Numbered from the stretch's first letter, positions 1 through 4,818 are shown. The stretch is 6,552 nt of DNA from Syntrophaceae bacterium (GCA_017885225.1 JAFNGM010000110.1:5371-11922), one strand, 5' to 3'. Notes: generated by a model not told the origin, from the sequence alone. Program-made: numbers and translations.

Positions 1-156
1 GGAAGGTATAAAAAGATACGCTTGTTGGACAGTTCCGGTAAAATAAAACAGATCGGCGTTCTGCACAATCAAAGCGCCGTCAATAGCCTCTGATTCCATA
101 CCTCTCTGCAGGGCTTTGATTCGACGCTGAAGCTCATCTTGAGGGGTATTCTTCAT
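1..156 (-). CDS. M24-family Xaa-Pro aminopeptidase, N-terminal part (runs off left edge)
   Basis: Reading the minus strand from the ATG at 156-154 gives 52 residues open to the window edge, beginning MKNTPQDELQRRIKALQ. The segment GALIVQNADLFYFTGTVQQ is typical of the creatinase-like N-terminal domain of M24 metallopeptidases (Xaa-Pro aminopeptidase/dipeptidase group), which cleave X-Pro bonds in the cytoplasm. The metal-binding catalytic domain would lie outside the window, so activity cannot be judged. The gene lies 36 bp after the cobO stop on the same strand, so co-transcription is likely. The start is uncertain: the ATG has only a poor ribosome binding site. The frame is open back to the cobO stop, and a TTG at 192-190 sits 6 nt after GGAG (202-199) inside the end of cobO. 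Starting there would add 12 residues. The family call rests on the N-terminal motif only. Confidence 0.78.
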   Translation of the reverse strand, partial: MKNTPQDELQRRIKALQRGMESEAIDGALIVQNADLFYFTGTVQQAYLFIPS

Positions 157-192
157 CCGATTTATTAACACTGTTGCACCACGCAAGTTCAA

Positions 193-747
193 TTAATACT
201 CCACACCCGCCCGCTCTTTCACCCCTGCCGCGTAATGATGCTTCACCTCATGGACCTCGCTCACCGTGTCGGCTAATTCGATAATTTCCGGCGGTGCATA
301 TCTGCCCGTTAGAATCAAATCTGTGGAGGGGGATTTGTGTTTAATCATTTCTATTACCTCACCTAGCGGAATCAATTTAAAATCGAGGGCAACGTTGATT
401 TCGTCAAGAATCACCATGTTATGTTCTCCGGAAGTGAGAGCCTCTCTGGCGATATTCAAACCCTTCTGGGCAAGTTCCACATCCACAGGAGCAGGATTTC
501 CCCGCATCACAAAACTGTCGAGACCGCATTGGTAAATGTCGACACCGGGAAGATATTTCTCTGCAGCCAATACCTCGCCGTATTTCTTGCCCTTCATAAA
601 TTGAATGACCAAAACCTTCAGACCGTGACCAATGGCTCGGAGGGCCTGCCCCATGGCAGCGGTTGTTTTGCCTTTGCCGTTCCCGGTATACACAAAAACA
701 AGCCCTTTCGTATATTTCGCTAATGTTTCCTCTACTACGTCAGGCAT
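193..747 (-). CDS. cobO: Corrinoid (cob(I)alamin) adenosyltransferase, CobO/BtuR type
   Basis: The 184-residue protein matches the usual length of the CobA/CobO/BtuR family. These cytoplasmic enzymes transfer the 5'-deoxyadenosyl group of ATP to the cobalt of cob(I)yrinic acid a,c-diamide or cobalamin, in coenzyme B12 synthesis and salvage. Visible motifs are the P-loop TGNGKGKTT (residues 21-29), the Walker-B-like strand VILDEIN (112-118), LTGRYAP (146-152), the AD.VSEV segment (159-165), and the C-terminal HHYAAGVKERAGVEY, the family's usual ending. The ATG at 747-745 has a perfect AGGAGG (762-757) 9 nt upstream. The gene probably leads a small minus-strand unit with the M24 peptidase. No other cobalamin gene is in the window, so de novo synthesis cannot be told from salvage. 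Alternative names are btuR and cobA. Confidence 0.95.
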   Translation of the reverse strand: MPDVVEETLAKYTKGLVFVYTGNGKGKTTAAMGQALRAIGHGLKVLVIQFMKGKKYGEVLAAEKYLPGVDIYQCGLDSFVMRGNPAPVDVELAQKGLNIAREALTSGEHNMVILDEINVALDFKLIPLGEVIEMIKHKSPSTDLILTGRYAPPEIIELADTVSEVHEVKHHYAAGVKERAGVEY

Positions 748-788
748 TTCTTTTTTCCTCCTGTAAGATGATGGATACCCAAATGCAT
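735..788 (-). CDS. Possible 17-codon leader ORF upstream of and overlapping cobO
   Basis: On the minus strand, an ATG at 788-786 follows AGGGAGGAG (800-792), as good a ribosome binding site as that of cobO itself. It opens a 17-codon frame, MHLGIHHLTGGKKKCLT, ending in TAG at 737-735. The frame runs through the cobO ribosome binding site and overlaps the first cobO codons in another register. This layout would allow translational coupling, but the ORF is short and could be chance. The peptide matches nothing I recognise. Confidence 0.22.
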   Translation of the reverse strand: MHLGIHHLTGGKKKCLT

Positions 789-809
789 ACGCTCCTCCCT
801 CGCGTATAC
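785..809 (-). promoter_or_regulatory. Possible RNA hairpin with a ribosome binding site in its loop, cobO leader
   Basis: In a minus-strand transcript, GUAUACGC (809-802) can pair with GCGUAUGC (792-785) over eight positions, seven Watson-Crick and one U-G wobble, around a 9-nt loop. The loop GAGGGAGGA is the Shine-Dalgarno of the leader ORF, and that ORF's ATG lies in the 3' arm. A plus-strand transcript would have a C-A mismatch at the wobble position, so the structure fits minus-strand transcription better. Pairing is seen in the sequence; a regulatory role is inference. No B12-box or cobalamin riboswitch core was recognised. Confidence 0.3.
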
Positions 810-817
810 CTTAAAAG

Positions 818-950
818 AGGCCTTTGAAAAAGACCATCGTTGTCATTGCGAGAGTAGTGAAACAATCTTTAATGATCGGAGATTGCCTCGCGGCTTCGGC
901 TCACACGATCCCTGTTGTAATGACCCTGTGCGCGATTTTTTCATAGGCCT
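818..950. repeat. Imperfect palindromic MITE-like dispersed repeat
   Basis: The outer arms AGGCCTTTGAAAAA (818-831) and TTTTTCATAGGCCT (937-950) are inverted copies of each other with one mismatch. Inside them, GTCATTGCGAG (842-852) faces a degraded counterpart around 916-923 (TGTAATGA). CAATCT (863-868) faces AGATTG (880-885). This nested palindrome is characteristic of short non-coding dispersed repeats with GTCATTGCGAG and CAATCT/AGATTG blocks that I recall from many Desulfobacterota and Nitrospirota genomes. It contains no ORF. It lies between divergent cobO and the exporter operon and fills most of the 290-bp gap; the rest (951-1037) is AT-rich with no convincing promoter. Confidence 0.65.
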
Positions 951-1037
951 TGGGTTAATTCTTATTGAAATAACTGGATAAGTAGCATATTCAATAAATT
1001 GTTACAATTCATTTAACTTGACATACTCGAAGTTGTA

Positions 1038-2006
1038 GTGACTACGCAAATCATTGTGATGATGAAACAAAAACATAACGCCCTGAATGGATCGGGAAAT
1101 CCCGTCATCAACGCGAGGAATTTGAGGAAAACATTTGGAAATCTTATCGCCGTCGATGATGTTTCCTTCCAGGTTTTTCCTGGAGAATGTTTCGGCATCC
1201 TGGGTCCTAACGGCGCGGGAAAGACTTCCACCATCCGGATGACGTACGGTTTTTCTCCTATGACGGGCGGAACCCTGGAAGTATTCAATCTTGATATCAC
1301 GCGAAACGCACGTACGATAAAATCAAGAATCGGCGTGTGCCAGCAAGAAAATAATGTCGATCCTGATCTCACTGTACAACAAAATTTAGAAGTGTTCGCC
1401 CTGTACTTTAATATGCCCCCCCCTGAGGCACGCACACAGGCCCTGAACCTTTTGAAATTTATGGCCCTTGATCACCGCAAAGATGCCAGAGCTACAGAGC
1501 TTTCGGGAGGAATGATGCGCCGTCTTGTGCTGGCGAGAGCTTTACTCAACAAGCCCGATCTTTTAATACTGGACGAACCCACCACAGGCCTGGACCCCCA
1601 ATCACGTCACCAGGTATGGGAAAACCTGGAAGAACTGCAGACAAAAGGACTTACTATTCTCCTCACCACACACTACATGGAAGAAGCATCTCATCTTTGC
1701 GACCGGCTCTTCATCATGGATCACGGACGTGTTCTGGTAGAAGGTAAACCGCTGGATTTGATCAGACAACATGTAGGGCGTGATATTATCGAAGTGGTTG
1801 AACCAAGCGAGACCCTAAGAGCATTCATGCGGTCATGGAATCTGAAACACGAAGACCTGGGTCATCGCCTCATTATATACGTGGATGATGGGAATGCGCT
1901 GTACCATGAAATCAGTAAAGATCATTGCACGGGAGGATGCATCATGCGTATGGCAACCCTGGAAGATGTTTTTTTAAAGTTAACAGGCAGGGAGCTGAGA
2001 GAGTGA
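1038..2006 (+). CDS. ABC-2 type exporter ATP-binding protein (NodI/DrrA-like)
   Basis: This is the cytoplasmic ATPase subunit of an ABC exporter; from the GTG start it has 322 residues. It has Walker A GPNGAGKT (56-63), a Q-loop around Q102-Q103, the signature LSGGM (155-159), Walker B LLILDE (175-180), a GLDP D-loop, and the switch His in LLTTHYMEE (H212). The C-terminal ATLEDVFLKLTGRELRE is typical of the NodI/DrrA subgroup that exports lipid-like or lipo-oligosaccharide molecules, but the substrate is unknown here. The start is unclear: GTG at 1038 and ATGs at 1059 and 1062 are all in frame, and none has a good Shine-Dalgarno. Conserved sequence begins only at about residue 23 (VINARNLRKTFG). 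The stop overlaps the start of the permease gene, so the two form an operon and presumably one transporter. Confidence 0.93.
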   Translation: MTTQIIVMMKQKHNALNGSGNPVINARNLRKTFGNLIAVDDVSFQVFPGECFGILGPNGAGKTSTIRMTYGFSPMTGGTLEVFNLDITRNARTIKSRIGVCQQENNVDPDLTVQQNLEVFALYFNMPPPEARTQALNLLKFMALDHRKDARATELSGGMMRRLVLARALLNKPDLLILDEPTTGLDPQSRHQVWENLEELQTKGLTILLTTHYMEEASHLCDRLFIMDHGRVLVEGKPLDLIRQHVGRDIIEVVEPSETLRAFMRSWNLKHEDLGHRLIIYVDDGNALYHEISKDHCTGGCIMRMATLEDVFLKLTGRELRE

Positions 2007-2794
2007 AAGAAACGGCGTCTATTCATATATCCATGCGGTTTCTCAGGGTCTGGCAGAGAAACTTCACTGTGTACCGGCAAACGTGGAAAATCAGTTTTCT
2101 TCCACCCTTGCTCGAACCCCTTTTCTATTTACTGGCCTTCGGAGTCGGATTGAGTGTGCTGGTTGGCACCATAGATTACGGAGGATCAGAAATATCATAC
2201 ACCAGCTTTATCGCTCCGGCCCTCCTGGCCATTAATATCATGAATAATGCTTTCTATGAGAACATGTATGGATCATTTGTGCGGATGTACTATCAGAAGA
2301 CCTTTGATGCCATGATGGCAACACCGCTTTCTCTCGCAGAGATCATTACAGGAGAAATTGTCTGGGGGGCCACAAAATCAGTCATGGCCGCGACAATCAT
2401 GCTGGGGGTAATAAGTGCATTCGGACTCATTCAATATCCGGAGGGACTGCTGATTGTTCCTCTTGCTTTTATAGGAGGAATTGCCTTTGGTTCAATGGGT
2501 ATGGTTTTCACCGGTATAGTCCCTAATATTGAACTCTTCAATCTGCCCATATTTTTGTTCATCACACCAATGTTCCTCTTCAGCGGCACGTTCTTCCCTG
2601 TGGAAAATCTGCCTCTATGGGCGCAGAACCTCGCCGTGCTTCTCCCTTTAACGCATCTGGTCAACCTTACGCGATCCCTCAGTTTAGGGGTGTTCAATAC
2701 TTCTCTTCTTACAGGAATTGTCTACTTGATAATAATGTGCCTCGTGCTCTTCCCGTTGGCAATTCACACGATGCACCGGCGCTTGATCAAGTAA
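2003..2794 (+). CDS. ABC-2 type exporter permease (NodJ/DrrB-like)
   Basis: This is the membrane partner of the upstream ATPase. The chosen start is GTG at 2003-2005, which overlaps the ATPase TGA (GTGA) and has GGGAG (1990-1994) 8 nt upstream, giving 263 residues, the usual size for NodJ-like permeases. The frame is open further upstream, but only over ATPase coding sequence. Six hydrophobic segments are visible at roughly 34-55, 65-82, 122-142, 148-170, 181-198 and 236-257. The stretch MFLFSGTFFPVENLP (190-204) is the conserved motif of ABC-2 permeases, and FDAMMATPLS (101-110) is the usual cytoplasmic loop motif. The protein acts in the inner membrane as a half-transporter, probably dimeric. 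The substrate cannot be read from sequence. No clear terminator follows the TAA. Confidence 0.92.
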   Translation: MKETASIHISMRFLRVWQRNFTVYRQTWKISFLPPLLEPLFYLLAFGVGLSVLVGTIDYGGSEISYTSFIAPALLAINIMNNAFYENMYGSFVRMYYQKTFDAMMATPLSLAEIITGEIVWGATKSVMAATIMLGVISAFGLIQYPEGLLIVPLAFIGGIAFGSMGMVFTGIVPNIELFNLPIFLFITPMFLFSGTFFPVENLPLWAQNLAVLLPLTHLVNLTRSLSLGVFNTSLLTGIVYLIIMCLVLFPLAIHTMHRRLIK

Positions 2795-2945
2795 TATTTT
2801 GCGGGTGTTTATAAAATTGCTTCATAAGATTATAGTACGTACAGCTTCCTGTTATACTCGAAATCCCATGTCTACAATGCGTCAAAGATTACAAACGGCA
2901 TTCATCATCGTAATAAAGCTATGGAGTGTTACTTGAGATATTTTC

Positions 2946-2974
2946 TTGACAATCGTAACCCTATTGGTTACAGT
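2946..2974 (+). promoter_or_regulatory. higBA promoter with built-in inverted-repeat operator
   Basis: TTGACA (2946-2951) is followed after exactly 17 nt by TACAGT (2969-2974), a consensus -35 and a 4/6 -10. A perfect 6-bp inverted repeat, GTAACC (2955-2960) and GGTTAC (2966-2971) with a 5-bp gap, fills the spacer and enters the -10. A repressor bound there would block RNA polymerase, as expected for autoregulation by the HigA antitoxin. The expected start of transcription, about 7 nt after the -10, falls at 2980-2982, on or beside the higB ATG. Confidence 0.75.
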
Positions 2975-2981
2975 GAAACCC

Positions 2982-3260
2982 ATGATAAAATCTTTTATCC
3001 ATAAAGGTCTGGAAGATTTTTTCTACGATGGAACCCGTAAAGGCATCCAGGCCAAGCATGCTTCTAAAATAGAAGCGATGTTGGATAGACTTGATGCGGC
3101 AAATGAAATCAAAGATATGAACTACCCCGGCTCCGGTCTTCATCTGCTACTTCCCAAAAAGAAGGGACGCTGGGCGGTAAAAGTTTCCGGCAATTGGCGG
3201 GTGACGTTTGAATTTAAGGACGGAGATGCATTCAACGTAAATATTGAAGACTATCACTAA
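2982..3260 (+). CDS. higB: HigB-type ribosome-dependent mRNA interferase toxin
   Basis: The 92-residue protein is a RelE-superfamily toxin of the HigB/plasmid-maintenance-killer type, which cleaves mRNA on the ribosome. The start MIKSFIHKGLEDFF is the standard HigB opening, so ATG 2982 is preferred to the longer frame beginning in the promoter -35. Family features seen are KGIQAKHASKI (20-30), H54, VSGNWRVTFEF (68-78, including R73), and the C-terminal EDYH (89-92). H54, R73 and the final Asp-Tyr-His sit at the positions I recall as catalytic in Proteus HigB, while the Lys expected near position 57 is Leu here, with Lys at 59-61. The ATG has no Shine-Dalgarno and the promoter predicts a leaderless transcript. 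The antitoxin follows 12 bp later. Confidence 0.93.
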   Translation: MIKSFIHKGLEDFFYDGTRKGIQAKHASKIEAMLDRLDAANEIKDMNYPGSGLHLLLPKKKGRWAVKVSGNWRVTFEFKDGDAFNVNIEDYH

Positions 3261-3272
3261 AGAGGATAATTT

Positions 3273-3584
3273 ATGAGAACACGAAAAAGACCGCCTGCTC
3301 ATCCAGGGGCTATTCTGCGGGTTCATTATTTGGAGCCGTTAAAAATGTCGATAACGGACTTAGCGAAAGAGCTGAAACTGTCGAGAAAAACAGTGTCCAA
3401 GATATTGAATGAAAGAGGTGCTGTGACAACGGATGTTGCCTTACGGTTTTCCAGAGCTTTTGATACCACTCCTGAATTATGGCTAAACCTGCAGAGAAAT
3501 TACGATCTCTGGCATACGGCCAACGAAACCACTGATTGGCAGGCGATAAGACCCATATTAAAAATTGCCCATGTAAGCGCATAA
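3273..3584 (+). CDS. higA: HigA-type antitoxin, XRE-family helix-turn-helix
   Basis: The 103-residue protein has the HigA pattern: an N-terminal RPPAHPGAILRVHYLEPL, an XRE helix-turn-helix over roughly residues 25-65 (MSITDLAKELKLSRKTVSKILNE), and TTPELWLNLQRNYDLW (65-80), which is conserved in the family. It should neutralise HigB and, with it, repress the shared promoter through the GTAACC/GGTTAC operator. The ATG at 3273 has AGAGG (3261-3265) 7 nt upstream, immediately after the higB stop. The toxin-first gene order is normal for higBA. Toxin lacks and antitoxin has a ribosome binding site, which would favour antitoxin synthesis. No terminator was found after the TAA. Confidence 0.94.
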   Translation: MRTRKRPPAHPGAILRVHYLEPLKMSITDLAKELKLSRKTVSKILNERGAVTTDVALRFSRAFDTTPELWLNLQRNYDLWHTANETTDWQAIRPILKIAHVSA

Positions 3585-3610
3585 AGGATATAAATTTAAG
3601 AGTCTCACCT

Positions 3611-3777
3611 ATGCCAAGGGCGTATAGACATTATCTTCTCGGATATGTTTGGCACATCACGCACCGATGACATAAGAAGGAGTTCCTTACAGCTCCATCT
3701 TTGATACCAAAAACAATGCTTTAAGGCTTGAAAATACGTTTCTGTGAAACATAATTCAAAATATATTAAATACTTAA
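3611..3777 (+). pseudogene. REP-associated (IS200-like, Y1) transposase remnant, middle deleted
   Basis: From the ATG at 3611 the frame reads MPRAYRHYLLGYVWHITHR, then a TGA (3668-3670), then HKKEFL. This is the start of a REP-associated tyrosine transposase; related proteins, as I recall them, have Cys at the TGA position. From 3691, in a different frame, the sequence reads SSIFDTKNNALRLENTFL, a TGA (3745-3747), then about nine codons to TAA (3775-3777). This resembles the C-terminal tail of the same family, where a Trp would be expected at that TGA. The two ends abut at about 3689, so roughly the central three quarters, including the HUH motif and catalytic Tyr, is gone. CTTGGTCCGACCCCG follows directly and resembles the element end. 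The family call is from memory of the motifs; the gene is clearly dead. Confidence 0.7.
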
Positions 3778-3804
3778 CTTGGTCCGACCCCGATTCCCGG
3801 CTAT

Positions 3805-3861
3805 ATCGAGCAACGTCATTCTGAAACCGGGTACGGAGGCAAAGAAAGACGTCAATGGGAG
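3805..3861 (-). pseudogene. C-terminal fragment of a second aminotransferase gene
   Basis: Read on the minus strand, 3861-3805 gives LPLTSFFASVPGFRMTLLD. The intact aminotransferase gene of this window encodes VPLTSFFTSIPGFRMTLLD at 4953-4897, 16 of 19 residues identical. At DNA level, 3804-3854 and 4896-4946 agree at 45 of 51 positions without gaps, with several differences at third codon positions. The fragment includes the GFR Arg expected to hold the substrate carboxylate. Similarity ends sharply on both sides: towards lower coordinates it meets the transposase remnant, and towards higher coordinates it stops some 20 bp short of the PIN toxin gene end. It has no start and cannot be functional. 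Confidence 0.8.
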
Positions 3862-3884
3862 TCTCTTTGAAATCAAGGAATCTC

Positions 3885-4364
3885 TCATATCGAACCAATT
3901 ACCTTCAGGTCGTCGAAATAGGTTTTATACACCCCAAAATCTCGTGAAAGGATGCAGTCGGCCTGAACGAGGGCGTGGGCGCCGATAAAAAAATCACCCA
4001 GAACATGAAGCCGCTTCTTAGGCTTTGCCGCGCATTGCGGACAGGTCACTTCAAAGGCATGGCCGCATTTACTGCACGAAAATAGCTTCTTAACGCCTTT
4101 CCTCGCATATTTCGTCCATCGAGAACCTGCAAGAAATAGTGAATTTTCATTAGAATAGACAAGTCTCATCCCCGTGTCGGTGAGAAATAGCTTAAGTTCC
4201 TCTTCGGAGGGAAATTCGGCTGCGAGTTCGGCAAAGACAATCTCGCAGATGATTAGTTTTCCCTTTGATAAATGGTGATCCAAAAGTTTCTTTGATGACT
4301 CGCCGAATGGCTCTCCAGGAATCAGAACATCCAGAATGATGTTGGTGTCAACGGCTGTTATCAT
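3885..4364 (-). CDS. vapC: PIN-domain (VapC-like) toxin with inserted four-Cys zinc-ribbon-like module
   Basis: The 159-residue protein is a PIN-fold endoribonuclease, the toxin of a VapBC-type pair. Acidic active-site residues appear at the expected places: D6 in MITAVDTNIILD, E46 in IVFAELA, D124 in GDFFIGAHA and D142 in LSRDFG. It is about 25 residues longer than an ordinary VapC. The excess lies at about 92-118 and holds C97-x2-C100-GH and C108-x2-C111, a CxxC-x7-CxxC pattern like a zinc ribbon, followed by a basic KPKKR. This sits just before the third acidic residue. The ATG at 4364 overlaps the end of vapB by 17 bp and has AGGAAG (4380-4375) upstream, indicating coupled translation. 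The target RNA is unknown; metal binding by the insert is inferred from its cysteines. Confidence 0.87.
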   Translation of the reverse strand: MITAVDTNIILDVLIPGEPFGESSKKLLDHHLSKGKLIICEIVFAELAAEFPSEEELKLFLTDTGMRLVYSNENSLFLAGSRWTKYARKGVKKLFSCSKCGHAFEVTCPQCAAKPKKRLHVLGDFFIGAHALVQADCILSRDFGVYKTYFDDLKVIGSI

Positions 4365-4587
4365 GCCCGCGCGCCTTCCTCACCAGATCGTCGCTTCGAT
4401 GCCCTTTCAGATGCTTCAGCCTGCCTATCCATTTATCGAAGGGGGATTTGGTGACCGCCTTGCTGATGACCAGTAGGTTATCCCTTTCCTCAAAACCCAC
4501 CTCCTCTCCCGGATGCACCCCCAGTTTTTCCCTGATTTCCTTAGGAATAGTAACTTGCCCCTTGGATGTAACCTTTGCAGTTATCAT
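4348..4587 (-). CDS. vapB: AbrB/SpoVT-fold antitoxin (VapB-like)
   Basis: The 79-residue protein has an N-terminal swapped-hairpin AbrB DNA-binding domain (about 1-47), with the classic KVTSKGQVTIPKEIREKLGVHPGEEV run. It is followed by a charged tail (about 48-79) ending DDLVRKARGHD, the kind of segment that wraps the PIN toxin active site. It should inhibit the downstream VapC and autorepress the operon. The ATG at 4587 has GAGGTGA (4598-4592) 4 nt upstream, a strong ribosome binding site. The TGA (4350-4348) lies inside vapC, a usual coupling arrangement. Promoter and operator-like repeats lie immediately upstream. Confidence 0.93.
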   Translation of the reverse strand: MITAKVTSKGQVTIPKEIREKLGVHPGEEVGFEERDNLLVISKAVTKSPFDKWIGRLKHLKGHRSDDLVRKARGHDNSR

Positions 4588-4601
4588 TTACTCACCTCAT
4601 G

Positions 4602-4655
4602 GTAAGGAATAATTAATCTTACATTAATTGTAAGGAATTAATGACTCTTTGTCAA
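4602..4655 (-). promoter_or_regulatory. vapBC promoter with three GTAAG half-sites
   Basis: On the minus strand, TTGACA (4655-4650) is separated by exactly 17 nt from TACAAT (4632-4627), a near-consensus sigma-70-type promoter with transcription expected to start at about 4620. Across and downstream of the -10 lie three copies of the pentamer GTAAG or its complement, in plus-strand terms at 4602-4606, 4618-4622 (inverted) and 4630-4634. TAAGGAAT occurs at both 4603-4610 and 4631-4638, and ATTAAT flanks the central pair. The CTTAC-N7-GTAAG pair overlaps the -10, so binding of a VapB or VapBC complex there would repress the operon. Confidence 0.75.
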
Positions 4656-4667
4656 GAATTAAAAAGG

Positions 4668-4732
4668 GGGCGCTGGATACCGGGGTATGACAAATATGGT
4701 GTTTTTGAGACTTTTTACGAGTTCATTATTAT
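4668..4732. repeat. Possible truncated dispersed repeat
   Basis: CTGGATACCGGGGTATGAC with the small palindrome ATACC-GG-GGTAT (4677-4688), followed by GACTTTTTACGAGTTCAT (4710-4727), resembles a common class of short dispersed repeats of the form CTGGATTCC...GGAATGAC...GACTTTTTACGA. I recall these from Desulfobacterota genomes. It is non-coding and lies between the vapBC promoter and the aminotransferase terminator. Only one copy is in the window, so repetition cannot be shown here. Confidence 0.35.
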
Positions 4733-4736
4733 TAAA

Positions 4737-4770
4737 ATGAGAGAGACATGCGGCAGCATGTCTCTCTCAT
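4737..4770 (-). terminator. Terminator hairpin of the aminotransferase gene
   Basis: ATGAGAGAGACATGC (4737-4751) and GCATGTCTCTCTCAT (4756-4770) form a perfect 15-bp stem with a 4-nt loop. On the minus strand the stem is followed by TTTAATAATAAT, with the last stem base also T, a short T-rich run that suits an intrinsic terminator 48 bp after the aminotransferase stop. It would insulate the downstream vapBC operon, whose promoter begins some 80 bp further on. The T tract is interrupted, so efficiency is uncertain. Confidence 0.75.
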
Positions 4771-4779
4771 GATAAGGGC

Positions 4780-4815
4780 TTAGGAGCTGATTAAGAGAGT
4801 TAGGAGCAGAATTAA
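4780..4815. repeat. Short imperfect tandem repeat after the aminotransferase stop
   Basis: TTAGGAGCTGATTAA (4780-4794) recurs as TTAGGAGCAGAATTAA (4800-4815), one substitution and one inserted base apart, with a 20-bp period. It lies between the aminotransferase stop codon and its terminator hairpin. It is most likely a small local duplication; no function is evident. Confidence 0.55.
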
Positions 4816-4818
4816 TCC

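Noticed and set aside
421..723. A 100-codon open frame on the plus strand
   Set aside because: It is antisense to cobO and shows no protein features.
748..1037. Cobalamin riboswitch upstream of cobO
   Set aside because: No B12-box-like conserved core was recognised, and most of the region is the palindromic repeat.
1018..1046. TTGACA at 1018-1023 as promoter of the exporter operon
   Set aside because: At 16-18 nt spacing the -10 positions read GACTAC, ACTACG or CTACGC, none resembling TATAAT, and they would fall on or after the GTG start.
1925..2002. Upstream extension of the permease gene
   Set aside because: These codons overlap the conserved ATPase C-terminus (ATLEDVFLKLTGRELRE) in another frame. 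The GTG at 2003 has a ribosome binding site and the standard overlapping stop-start.
2795..2945. Terminator after the exporter operon
   Set aside because: Only short palindromes (CTTGATCAAG, GTACGTAC) without a following T run are present.
3668..3670. In-frame TGA in the transposase start, apparently where relatives have Cys, as possible selenocysteine
   Set aside because: The gene lacks its catalytic middle, has a second TGA, and no SECIS-like hairpin was seen just downstream. Simple decay explains it.
3605..3898. A 97-codon open frame on the minus strand between higA and vapC
   Set aside because: It crosses the transposase remnant antisense and reads the aminotransferase fragment out of its proper frame, and its start lies inside the end of vapC. 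The composition resembles no protein family.
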